Source: CBDCYS01 sp965226245 (GTDB taxonomy: Bacteria > Acidobacteriota > Terriglobia > Bryobacterales > UBA6623). From it: 64,000 nt of DNA. A program made the translations under genes and the position numbers. The stretch is taken from NCBI GenBank assembly GCA_965226245.1, contig CBDDCL010000015.1, positions 4,526,001 to 4,590,000 of the forward strand, given 5' to 3'. Under the pieces are notes generated by a model that saw nothing but the letters and a program-made list of their open reading frames with translations, was not told where the DNA came from and made no database searches. Shown piece by piece: positions 1 to 6,909 of the stretch. Each line of letters opens with the position of its first letter. Position 1 is the first letter of the stretch.

Positions 1-187
1 GTGGCCTCCGGCACTCTCAGAATAGCAATGTTCACGACTAGTAAAATCATGATCGCCCGCACGCAATGGACCGGCGGTCACTTTGCGACTTCGTGCTGGA
101 AGCTGCGATAGAAGTAGTCCATCACGTTGATCGGCATCGAAAGAACCTCATGACTCCAGATCGTCGCATGGCGGTGCTCGATCCCGA
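1..187. other. Left edge, no confident gene
   Basis: Downstream of the glycerol facilitator on the minus strand there is a short open frame of about 35 codons ending near position 80. Its last residues read MPINVMDYFYRSFQHEVAK. It has no recognisable family, and the window edge cuts off any further context. It may be the tail of a decayed gene or chance. Confidence 0.3.
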
Positions 188-928
188 TCAGCGCAGGGCC
201 AGGTGAACGAGCGAAGCCAGCAATCCTCCAAGCAGCGGCCCGGCGACAGGAATCCAGGCATAGCCCCAGTCGCTATCTCCTTTGCCGGGTATGGGCAGGA
301 TGGCGTGCGCAATGCGCGGGCCGAGGTCGCGCGCGGGATTGATGGCATAGCCCGTCGTCCCGCCCAGGGAGAGGCCGATGGCGAAAACGAGCAGCCCCAC
401 GGGAAGCGCGCCAATGGCCCCCAAACCGAGGGCGGCTTCCGCCACCCCGCCGTCGAGGCTTAAGCTCGGCGCGGCCATGGATAAGACCGCGAATACGAGG
501 ACAAAAGTGCCCATCACCTCCGAAAACAAATTCGAGCCGGCGTTGCGAATGGCCGGCCCGGTGCAAAACGTGGCAAGTTTCCCGGCAGCATCCTGAGTCA
601 CGGCATAGTGGTCTTTGTAGAAAAGATAAACGAGCGCCGCCCCGACGATCCCGCCGATCATCTGCGCCACGATGTAGCCCGCCACCTTTGCCCAGGAGAA
701 CTTGCCCGCCGCAGCCAGCCCAAGCGTCACGGCCGGGTTGATATGGGCGCCGCTGATATCAGCGACACAGAAAACCGCCACGAATACCGCCATCCCCCAG
801 CCGAAGGTAATGACGATCCATCCCGACCCCTCTCCTTTTGTCTGGCGAAGAACGACGTTGGCGACAACACCGTTGCCAAGCAAGACCAGTAAAGCTGTTC
901 CTAGAAATTCGGCGATGTATGCGTCCAT
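188..928 (-). CDS. glpF: Glycerol uptake facilitator (MIP/aquaporin family)
   Basis: A 246-residue inner-membrane channel for passive glycerol and possibly water uptake. Both half-helix signatures of the MIP family are intact: NPA at residues 64-66 (HINPAV) and NPA at 197-199 followed by Arg200 and Asp201 (NPARD). The Asp after NPAR is the usual mark of glycerol-conducting GlpF proteins rather than strict water channels. Six hydrophobic segments and a usual family length support an intact gene. It is divergent from murQ with about 120 bp between starts. No glycerol kinase is visible beside it; if one exists downstream it lies beyond the left edge. The substrate is inferred from the motif only. 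Confidence 0.93.
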   Translation of the reverse strand: MDAYIAEFLGTALLVLLGNGVVANVVLRQTKGEGSGWIVITFGWGMAVFVAVFCVADISGAHINPAVTLGLAAAGKFSWAKVAGYIVAQMIGGIVGAALVYLFYKDHYAVTQDAAGKLATFCTGPAIRNAGSNLFSEVMGTFVLVFAVLSMAAPSLSLDGGVAEAALGLGAIGALPVGLLVFAIGLSLGGTTGYAINPARDLGPRIAHAILPIPGKGDSDWGYAWIPVAGPLLGGLLASLVHLALR

Positions 929-1051
929 GGCTTGTGATCTCCCCGGCCGCTACGGCAGCCAGCCATTATCGCGTGGTGGCGGCAATAGTTCAACATCAAA
1001 CGAGCCTTGATTCGGCTCCTTCGTCGTCTTGGGCGACGAAGACGGCGCCGA

Positions 1052-1999
1052 ATGGACCCTCTGTTATACTTCGATGTGCCTGTGCTGGATTCTCTGCTGA
1101 CGGAACAGCGCAACCCCGCCTCCGAGAAAATTGACACCGCGGCCACCTCCGAGCTGCTTCGCATCATCAACCGGGAAGACCGCAAAGTCGCCGCCGCCGT
1201 GGAGCTGGAAATCCCTCGTATCGCGGAAGCGGTTGACGCCATCGTGGAGCGTTTCCAGACCGGCGGGCGGCTGTTCTACGCCGGTGCCGGGACCAGTGGC
1301 AGACTCGGCGTTCTCGATGCGGCTGAATGTCCGCCGACTTTCGGACTGCCGCCCGACCGTGTTCAGGCCGTCATCGCTGGTGGCCCCGGCGCGGTTCTCC
1401 AGGCCAGCGAAGGCAGCGAAGACAGAACCGGCGCCGCCGAAGCGGATCTGCGCGCAAAAGGACTTGCGAAAAACGACTCGCTCATCGCGATTTCAGCAAG
1501 CGGGCGAACGCCTTATGCCGTGGCAGCCGCTGTCTATGGCCAATCTCTCGGCGCCTTCACCGTCGGGCTGAGTTGCAACCCGCAGAGCGAGTTGGCCTCG
1601 CAAGTCGACGTGGCCATCAGCCCTCTCGCCGGTCCCGAGGTGATCACCGGTTCGACCCGCATGAAGGCGGGGACGGCGCAAAAGCTGGTACTGAACATGA
1701 TTTCGACAGCCGTCATGGTTCGCATGGGGTACGTACTCGGCAACTTGATGGTGAACGTCCAGCTCAACAGCGAAAAGCTGCGCGATCGCGGGCGCCGTAT
1801 CGTGGCCGAAGTGACCGGGTGCGCGCAAAAACGCGCCGCGGAAACTCTTGTCGCTTCAGGCAACAACGTTCGCGCCGCGATCCTGATGGCCAAGTTTCAG
1901 GTTGACCGGGGCGAGGCGGAAGGGATGCTGCGGCGCGCGGGCGACAACTTGCGGAGCGCATTCGAGGCGGGCTCGCGGCGTCGCGGTGATTCGCGGTGA
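1052..1999 (+). CDS. murQ: N-acetylmuramic acid 6-phosphate etherase
   Basis: The enzyme cleaves the lactyl ether of MurNAc-6-phosphate to give GlcNAc-6-phosphate and D-lactate during cell-wall recycling in the cytoplasm. The SIS-fold signatures are all present: TEQRNP near residue 20, GAGTSGRLG near 78, AECPPTFG with the conserved Glu near 92, ISASGRTPY, and GSTRMKAGTA. The C-terminal helical segment (MAKFQVDRGEAEGMLRRAG) matches the family's small helical tail. The frame opens at a TTG at 1007, but that adds 15 arginine-rich residues absent from the family. The ATG at 1052 gives 315 residues, close to the usual 300. A small hairpin (CTTCGTCG...CGACGAAG, about 1019-1042) lies just before this ATG. 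murA follows 174 bp downstream, so the two form a UDP-amino-sugar neighbourhood. Confidence 0.95.
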   Translation: MDPLLYFDVPVLDSLLTEQRNPASEKIDTAATSELLRIINREDRKVAAAVELEIPRIAEAVDAIVERFQTGGRLFYAGAGTSGRLGVLDAAECPPTFGLPPDRVQAVIAGGPGAVLQASEGSEDRTGAAEADLRAKGLAKNDSLIAISASGRTPYAVAAAVYGQSLGAFTVGLSCNPQSELASQVDVAISPLAGPEVITGSTRMKAGTAQKLVLNMISTAVMVRMGYVLGNLMVNVQLNSEKLRDRGRRIVAEVTGCAQKRAAETLVASGNNVRAAILMAKFQVDRGEAEGMLRRAGDNLRSAFEAGSRRRGDSR

Positions 2000-2023
2000 C
2001 TGCGGCGACGTTGTTCAGTAGTA

Positions 2024-2172
2024 CGTGCATCATGAAATTCACCCCAAACGTGGCAGAAAATTCGGGTGCCAGACTCGGAGCCCCGACCGTGAGGGAGGGG
2101 TTAGCCGCTTCGACGCGCCTCATCCGACAGCGGCCACGCTCCCCTCTTTGGTTGCGGCTCGTCCGCGTTGGA
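2024..2172 (+). repeat. Dispersed mosaic repeat family A, copy A1, abutting murA
   Basis: This stretch matches 51899-52140 over about 150 bp, including a GAAAATTCGGG-like block, a CCGACCGTGAGGGAG block and the end block GGTTGCGGCTCGTCCGCGT. Parts also match 25744-25856, 5838-5925, 59077-59208, 53893-53958 and 9844-9965. The copy ends immediately before the murA start codon, so the murA leader is made of repeat sequence. Confidence 0.8.
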
Positions 2173-2173
2173 G

Positions 2174-3430
2174 ATGGATAAATTCCTCATCGAAGGCGGC
2201 CACGAGCTTTCGGGAGAGATCCCGATCAGCGGAGCCAAGAACGCCGCCTTGCCGGCGCTGGCCGCGGCCCTTCTCACGGCTGGGGAAGTCGTTCTCGACC
2301 GCATCCCCGCAGTGCGCGACATTCGCACCATGGTCCGTTTGCTCGAAAGCATCGGGGCGTCCGTTCAAAGGACCAGTAACCAATATCGAATTCAGGCGGA
2401 AACTCTCTCCTCGCCCGAAGCGCCCTACGACCTGGTCAAGACCATGCGGGCTTCGAGCCTCGTCCTCGGCCCGCTTTTGGCTCGCACGGGCCGCGCCCGC
2501 GTGTCCTTGCCGGGAGGTTGCGCGATCGGCGCCAGGCCGATCGGCTTGCATCTTTCCGCTCTTGAAAAACTGGGCGCGACGATTTCCCAGGAGCATGGTT
2601 ATGTCCAAGCCGAAGCGCCTGGCGGCTTGAAGGGAGCCCCTATCTCGTTTGAGCGAATCACTGTCACTGGAACGGAAGATGTCCTGATGGCGGCTGTCCT
2701 CGCGGATGGGGAAACTGTCCTAGAAAACGCGGCGCGAGAGCCGGAAGTCGTTGATCTGGCTGATTTGCTGATTCAGATGGGAGCCTCGATCCAGGGAGCC
2801 GGGTCGTCTGTCATTCGCGTTCGCGGAGTCAGTCAATTGAATGGCGCGCGTCATTCGATCATCGGCGACCGTATCGAAGCAGGTACGTTCCTGATCGCCG
2901 GGGCTCTCCGAGGTGGAGAGCTGACCGTGAGCGGAGCCCGGCCCGCTCATCTCGAAGCATTGCTCGCAAAGATGCGCCAAGCCGGAGCGGATGTTGCGCC
3001 ATCGGGACCCGAAACGATCCGGGTGGTTGGCGGGGCCCCATTGCGCGCCACCGATGTCATGACGAAGGAGCACCCTGGATTCGCCACGGACATGCAGGCG
3101 CAGTGGATGGCCATGATGACGCAGGCGGAAGGCGAGTCCGCGATTGTTGAAAATATATTCGAGAACCGCTTCATGCACGTTCCCGAGCTTGTGCGGATGG
3201 GCGCTCGGATCTCTCTCCACGGGAACCGCGCCGTGGTTCGGGGCAAGACGGTTCTCAGCGGCGCGGATGTCATGGCTTCCGACCTTCGGGCCAGTGCCAG
3301 CCTGGTCGTCGCCGCATTGGCCGCTGAAGGTCAGACCGTGATCGATCGCGTCTATCATATTGACCGCGGCTATGAGAAAATCGAAGAGAAACTAGCCGCC
3401 GTGGGGGCGACGATTCAACGGGCCGGGTGA
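2174..3430 (+). CDS. murA: UDP-N-acetylglucosamine 1-carboxyvinyltransferase
   Basis: MurA transfers enolpyruvate from PEP to UDP-GlcNAc, the first committed step of peptidoglycan synthesis. The 418-residue protein keeps the substrate-binding Lys-Asn pair (GAKNAALP, residues 22-23) and the catalytic cysteine in LPGGCAIGARP at about residue 116, so it should be fosfomycin-sensitive by family rule. Length and the C-terminal DRGYEKIEEKL motif fit the family. A TTG at 2168 would add two residues; the ATG at 2174 aligns better with homologues. No clear Shine-Dalgarno is visible, and the upstream DNA is a dispersed repeat. That raises the question of where the promoter lies; it may be inside the repeat or upstream of murQ. 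Confidence 0.96.
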   Translation: MDKFLIEGGHELSGEIPISGAKNAALPALAAALLTAGEVVLDRIPAVRDIRTMVRLLESIGASVQRTSNQYRIQAETLSSPEAPYDLVKTMRASSLVLGPLLARTGRARVSLPGGCAIGARPIGLHLSALEKLGATISQEHGYVQAEAPGGLKGAPISFERITVTGTEDVLMAAVLADGETVLENAAREPEVVDLADLLIQMGASIQGAGSSVIRVRGVSQLNGARHSIIGDRIEAGTFLIAGALRGGELTVSGARPAHLEALLAKMRQAGADVAPSGPETIRVVGGAPLRATDVMTKEHPGFATDMQAQWMAMMTQAEGESAIVENIFENRFMHVPELVRMGARISLHGNRAVVRGKTVLSGADVMASDLRASASLVVAALAAEGQTVIDRVYHIDRGYEKIEEKLAAVGATIQRAG

Positions 3431-3554
3431 AGCGGCTAATAAGCGGGCTCGTGGCTTCGAGAAGCCTCGGCAGGATTTCCGTCCGAGTTCTTGCGATGTG
3501 ACGTGGCGCACGCGCTTAGCTTGCCGCGCCGGCACTTCTTCCAAGGAACCTCCT

Positions 3555-3584
3555 GTGTTAGCCCGTGTTAGCCCGTGTTAGCCC
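3555..3584 (+). repeat. Three tandem copies of GTGTTAGCCC
   Basis: The 10-bp unit GTGTTAGCCC occurs three times head to tail without change, between murA and the conserved element B1. There are no spacers, so this is not a CRISPR. It is probably a slippage array. Confidence 0.9.
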
Positions 3585-3655
3585 GCCTGGATGCCGCGCT
3601 CGAGCAGCCAATCGGCCAAAGCTTCCAGATCTTGCGTGAAGGTGGAGAAGATCCG

Positions 3656-3926
3656 CTCCGGCTTCCGGCCGGTCCCCCTCAGCGACAAAAAAAACAAATC
3701 CGTACGGAAGACTGCCGCTTTGCCACGCTTTTTGCCAATGCGCCGCCCATCACCCCAAATTCAAACCACTGAAAATAAAATCACTAGACGATGACATCAA
3801 ACACGAGACACCCCAATCGTGGCGTTTTTAGCCGAGACCTTGTGAAAATCTGCAAAATACTTCAATTTCGTAAAGAAACTTTATACGTCAACCGCCAACC
3901 TCCGTGTTTTCAGTCACTCCATAGGG
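3656..3926 (+). promoter_or_regulatory. Conserved non-coding element family B, copy B1
   Basis: About 270 bp shared with 15851-16117 (reverse strand) and, over its downstream 160 bp, with 54353-54520. Shared blocks in order are: TCCGGC...GGTCCCC; ATCCGYACGGAARACTGC; AAACCACTGAAAA with CACTAGACG; GGCGTTTT..GCCGAGACC; AAAATCTGCA with a second 10-bp-spaced copy; the perfect dyad TAAAGAAACTTTA (3871-3883); and CAACC..CAACCT. A TTATAC-like sequence just after the dyad could be a -10 box. The copy points toward the DUF1080 gene at 4085. The function is inferred from its placement upstream of a gene in all three copies; a mobile non-coding repeat is the main alternative. Confidence 0.65.
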
Positions 3927-4084
3927 GCCCGCCCGAACCACGCCGGCAGCCCGTTTTCGACAGTCATCTCCCGAAAGCCGGGACCGATTCAGTTACGGTA
4001 TCATTGGCGAGCCGAACTAGCGCCGTTACTTCGACACCCCAATGCTTGCCGGTTCCCCAGGCCGACTCGGGCGATAATAGAGCC

Positions 4085-4714
4085 ATGCGCGGTTTGATCT
4101 CCTTCTTCCTTCTAGCGGGTCTCGCCGTTGCCGCCGGCCCGCACAATGTTCTGACCGAGAAAGAAAAGCAAGAGGGTTACGAGCTGCTGTTCAACGGCAA
4201 GAACCTGCTCGGCTGGGACGGCGACCCGGATCTGTGGTCGGTGAAAGACGGCATGATCGTCGCTTCGACCGAGGGCAAGGATCTTTCTCAGAACAGCTTC
4301 CTGATCACAAAAGAGAGGTTCTCGGACTTTATCCTCAGCGCCGACATCAAGCTTCGAAACCACAACACCGGAATACAATTCCGTAGCGAGCGGCTGCCGG
4401 AGTTCGTCATCAAGGGCTATCAGGCCGATGCCGCGCAAGATAAATGGTGGGGCAGCCTCTATGGCGAGAAGACGGGACGCGGCGTAATTGTTGACGGCTG
4501 GGCGGGAAAGGGCGAGAAGATCGTCAAGGCCGGCGACTGGAACCGCTACGAAATCTACTGCAAGGGCGACCACATCAAGCTGTCGTTGAACGGCGTGGTC
4601 ACCGCTGATGTCAAGGACAACATGGCTTCAGAGGGGGTGATCGCCCTGCAAGTGCACCGCGGTCCGCCGATGCAGGTTTCTTTCCGCAACCTGAAGATCA
4701 AGAAGCTCAAGTAG
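4085..4714 (+). CDS. Secreted DUF1080 protein (3-keto-disaccharide hydrolase domain)
   Basis: A 209-residue exported protein. A signal peptide (MRGLISFFLLAGLAVAA) is followed by one DUF1080/LamG-like beta-sandwich with the usual opening GYELLFNGKNLLGWDG and ending VSFRNLKIKKL. Members of this family act on 3-keto-glycosides or bind glycans outside the cytoplasm. The exact activity here is not visible from sequence. The frame is open far upstream, but the ATG at 4085 begins exactly at the signal peptide. A sugar isomerase/epimerase gene follows 76 bp downstream on the same strand. Such pairs are common in acidobacteria and planctomycetes, and the partner could process the released keto-sugar. 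The conserved element B1 lies about 160 bp upstream. Confidence 0.85.
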   Translation: MRGLISFFLLAGLAVAAGPHNVLTEKEKQEGYELLFNGKNLLGWDGDPDLWSVKDGMIVASTEGKDLSQNSFLITKERFSDFILSADIKLRNHNTGIQFRSERLPEFVIKGYQADAAQDKWWGSLYGEKTGRGVIVDGWAGKGEKIVKAGDWNRYEIYCKGDHIKLSLNGVVTADVKDNMASEGVIALQVHRGPPMQVSFRNLKIKKLK

Positions 4715-4790
4715 CAGCAGATCGAGCTGCGCCGCTCGGAGAGCCTCTTCGGACACGCCGCATTACAAAACCTCAAAACAGGCCGATCTT

Positions 4791-5756
4791 ATGAAAAAAG
4801 TGTCTCTGGGAAGCTGGGCGTTCGCGGCCGGACCCTACGCAAGGCAGCCGGTTCCGTTCGACCAGGCCGCCAAGCGGACTGCCGAAGCCGGCTACAACGC
4901 GATCGAGGTTGGCAGCCGGGGCCACATCACGCTCGGCCGCTACCCAACCAAAGAATCCCGCGCCGAGGTCAAGAAGCTGCTGGACGATTTGGGCCTGGAG
5001 CGGTCAGGTTACTCCGGCGACCAGCGCGCCTTCGATCCGACCGTTGCGGGCAACAAAGAGGAATACCTGGAGCGGTTCGCCCGCAACCTCGAGATGTGCA
5101 ACGATCTGGGCATCCAACACATCCGCGTCGATACCGGAGCGCCTCCGAACCGGTACCGTGACGACGAAAAATACGAGTCAGCCAAGGGAGCCGTGACCGA
5201 AGTATTCAACGCCGCCGCCCAGAAAGCGCAGGACGCCGGGGTGGCGATGCACTGGGAGTTTGAGCCCGGCTTCATTTTCAACAAGCCCTCGGAGATTCTC
5301 GAGATTCACGAGAAGACCGGCCACCCTAATTTTTCATTGATGTACGACACCAGCCACGCCTACATGTGCGCCGTCGTCGGCACCCGCCAGCGCGGCCAGA
5401 AGGAGACCCTGCCGGGAGGCGCGGAGGAGTTGCTGGACAGGCTTGAAGGCAAGGTCGGCGCTCTGCACCTGATCGATTCCGACGGCAGCTTGCACAACAA
5501 CGACACCAGCACTCACAATCCTCTTGGCACGGGGCTGATCGATTTCAAGTCCTTGGCGCCGAAGCTGCTGAACATCCCTGGTCTCGATTACTGGACGATC
5601 GATATGTGTTTCTGGCCTGCCGCCTGGGAGTTGGTCGATGCTCAACTCGCCTGCGTCAAGAAACTGCTCGGGGAGGCCGAGTCCGGGCAGTCGCCGCCCG
5701 CAACGCCGCCGCTCGCTGGCGAGACTGCTGCCCAAGAAGCAACAACCGCGGAATAA
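4791..5756 (+). CDS. Sugar phosphate isomerase/epimerase (xylose-isomerase-like TIM barrel)
   Basis: A 321-residue cytoplasmic-type protein of the AP_endonuc_2 superfamily. The barrel features are visible: an N-terminal SLGSWAFAAGPY strand, an RVDTGAPPNRY stretch, the metal-ligand Glu in MHWEFEPG (about residue 160), the His/Asp pair in LMYDTSHAYM, and HLIDSDGSLHNND. The C-terminal 25 residues (SGQSPPATPPLAGETAAQE...) are low-complexity and lie outside the fold. It sits 76 bp after the DUF1080 gene and is probably co-transcribed. Epimerase or isomerase activity on a keto-sugar is inferred from family and context; the substrate is unknown. It lacks the motifs of a true endonuclease IV. Confidence 0.82.
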   Translation: MKKVSLGSWAFAAGPYARQPVPFDQAAKRTAEAGYNAIEVGSRGHITLGRYPTKESRAEVKKLLDDLGLERSGYSGDQRAFDPTVAGNKEEYLERFARNLEMCNDLGIQHIRVDTGAPPNRYRDDEKYESAKGAVTEVFNAAAQKAQDAGVAMHWEFEPGFIFNKPSEILEIHEKTGHPNFSLMYDTSHAYMCAVVGTRQRGQKETLPGGAEELLDRLEGKVGALHLIDSDGSLHNNDTSTHNPLGTGLIDFKSLAPKLLNIPGLDYWTIDMCFWPAAWELVDAQLACVKKLLGEAESGQSPPATPPLAGETAAQEATTAE

Positions 5757-5837
5757 TCCCCGCGATCAACGGCCCGCATCGGCCGCGAAATGGCTCCAGT
5801 CGGGCAGTGGCGCATCGTTCGCCACTGCGCCCCTTTA

Positions 5838-5925
5838 ACACCTGTACAGTCAAATCGTTACCGATGCTGCCAGAAACAATTCAGCCGGCCGGACAGAGGC
5901 GTGGGCGGAAGTCCACACTTGCCAG
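5838..5925 (+). repeat. Dispersed mosaic repeat family A, copy A4
   Basis: Carries the CCTGTACAGTCAAATC...TTACCGAT block and the GGCCGGACAGAGGCG..GGCGGAAGTCC block. It is nearly the same as 25744-25830. It lies in the long gene-free gap after the isomerase gene. Confidence 0.75.
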
Positions 5926-6309
5926 TCGTAAGACGCCTGGCAAGGCTCGCCTTATGGGCGAGCTGGGACCGGCTGAGAGCCGGTCCCTACGATGTCGCCA
6001 GGAATGGCGACACGGCACGCCAGAATGCCTGCGCCACATCCGTCACCTCAAAACACGGGATCACTTCCTCAAAAGCCGCAGGGTCCGTTGTTCGCGCGAC
6101 ACGTTGTCTTTGAGGCCCCGGAAAGCAGGTAACCAGCTTGGCGGGTTCGCTGTCGATATAATCTGTGTAACCTGAATTATGCATTGCGGGGTGCACCTGA
6201 GGAGGGCTGAGCCGCAAGGGACCATTGGGGAACGCCCGAAAACATGGGGTAAAAAGGTAGGCTGGCAAAGATTCCAGCTTCACCAGCCAACCCAAAGGAG
6301 GTCACCCAA

Positions 6310-6484
6310 ATGGTTACCAAGCGAAAACAGCATAGCTCCCAAAGGGCCGTCAAACAAGGCCCAGCCGTGACGGTCTCGCAGCCCAATAAAATCGGGGCAT
6401 CCACGCCTTGACAACTTCCGCGGCAGGAAGCCGACTCCCTACGGCGGCTTGCCGCCGGTAGTCGAGAGGGCGTTGATCTGAGAG
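6310..6484 (+). pseudogene. Transposase 5' remnant, IS1380-like
   Basis: An ATG at 6310, 8 bp after AAAGGAGG, opens 33 codons (MVTKRKQHSSQRAVKQ...) and ends in TGA at 6409. The similarity then continues in the +1 frame as GRKPTPYGGLPPVVERALI, ending in TGA near 6480. Frameshift plus truncation leave only the first 55 or so codons of a protein that is normally about 450 residues. Confidence 0.6.
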
Positions 6485-6499
6485 CCTGGCTATGCGCTA

Positions 6500-6517
6500 T
6501 GCATAAAATTTTATGCA
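6500..6517. repeat. Perfect 18-bp palindrome
   Basis: TGCATAAAATTTTATGCA is fully self-complementary. It shares TGCATAA with the element's terminal repeats and lies where the transposase sequence is lost, so it may mark the deletion junction. Confidence 0.8.
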
Positions 6518-6909
6518 CTGGCCGCAACGTACTGGAAACACGCCACTTCGGAGCGGGGTTTTGCCGACGCGGATTCTGGGCGGGAGGGGAAACCGGGGAC
6601 GGAGAAGCCAAAAGACCAGTTGCCGAGCTCCCACCTTACGACGGCCGTCAAGCCGCTACGAACGCAGCCGCACTCGCAAAGCGAATCTGTGCATAATTCA
6701 GGTGTAATCCTCTTGCTTTCTTCGAGCCGAAGAAACAGGACGCCTTCTGAGAAGCTTCGGTATTACAAGAATGGGAGTTGCCCTCGGTCAGCGCTGGCGA
6801 GGCCTTCGTCTTGCTCGCAGCGAGCCCGCTGCGGTTGCGGTTAGCCGAAAAGGAGCAGCGCGCTCGGTAGAGAGACCCGCACCCGGGGGGATCCGCGAGA
6901 TAAATCAAT

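Larger units (their letters stand above)
6171..6702 (+). mobile_element. Internally deleted IS1380-like element (532 bp)
   Basis: Perfect 13-bp terminal inverted repeats (CCTGAATTATGCA at 6171-6183 and its complement at 6690-6702) are flanked by a 5-bp direct repeat TGTAA (6166-6170 and 6703-6707), which is the target-site duplication. Inside, a strong Shine-Dalgarno (AAAGGAGG) precedes a start codon at 6310. The short translations TPYGGLPPVVE in a neighbouring frame resemble the N-terminal region of IS1380-family transposases. Most of the transposase is missing, so the element cannot move alone. The perfect TIRs and target duplication suggest that it moved as a MITE-like form with help in trans. 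The family assignment is inferred from TIR type, duplication size and the short protein match. Confidence 0.78.

Noticed and set aside
148..463. Long antisense open frames over the glycerol facilitator and similar frames opposite almost every gene
   Set aside because: High GC gives long shadow frames; they lack family similarity, ribosome-binding sites and typical amino-acid composition.
3555..3584. Possible CRISPR array (three GTGTTAGCCC units)
   Set aside because: The units are 10 bp, directly adjacent and without spacers, and no cas genes are present.
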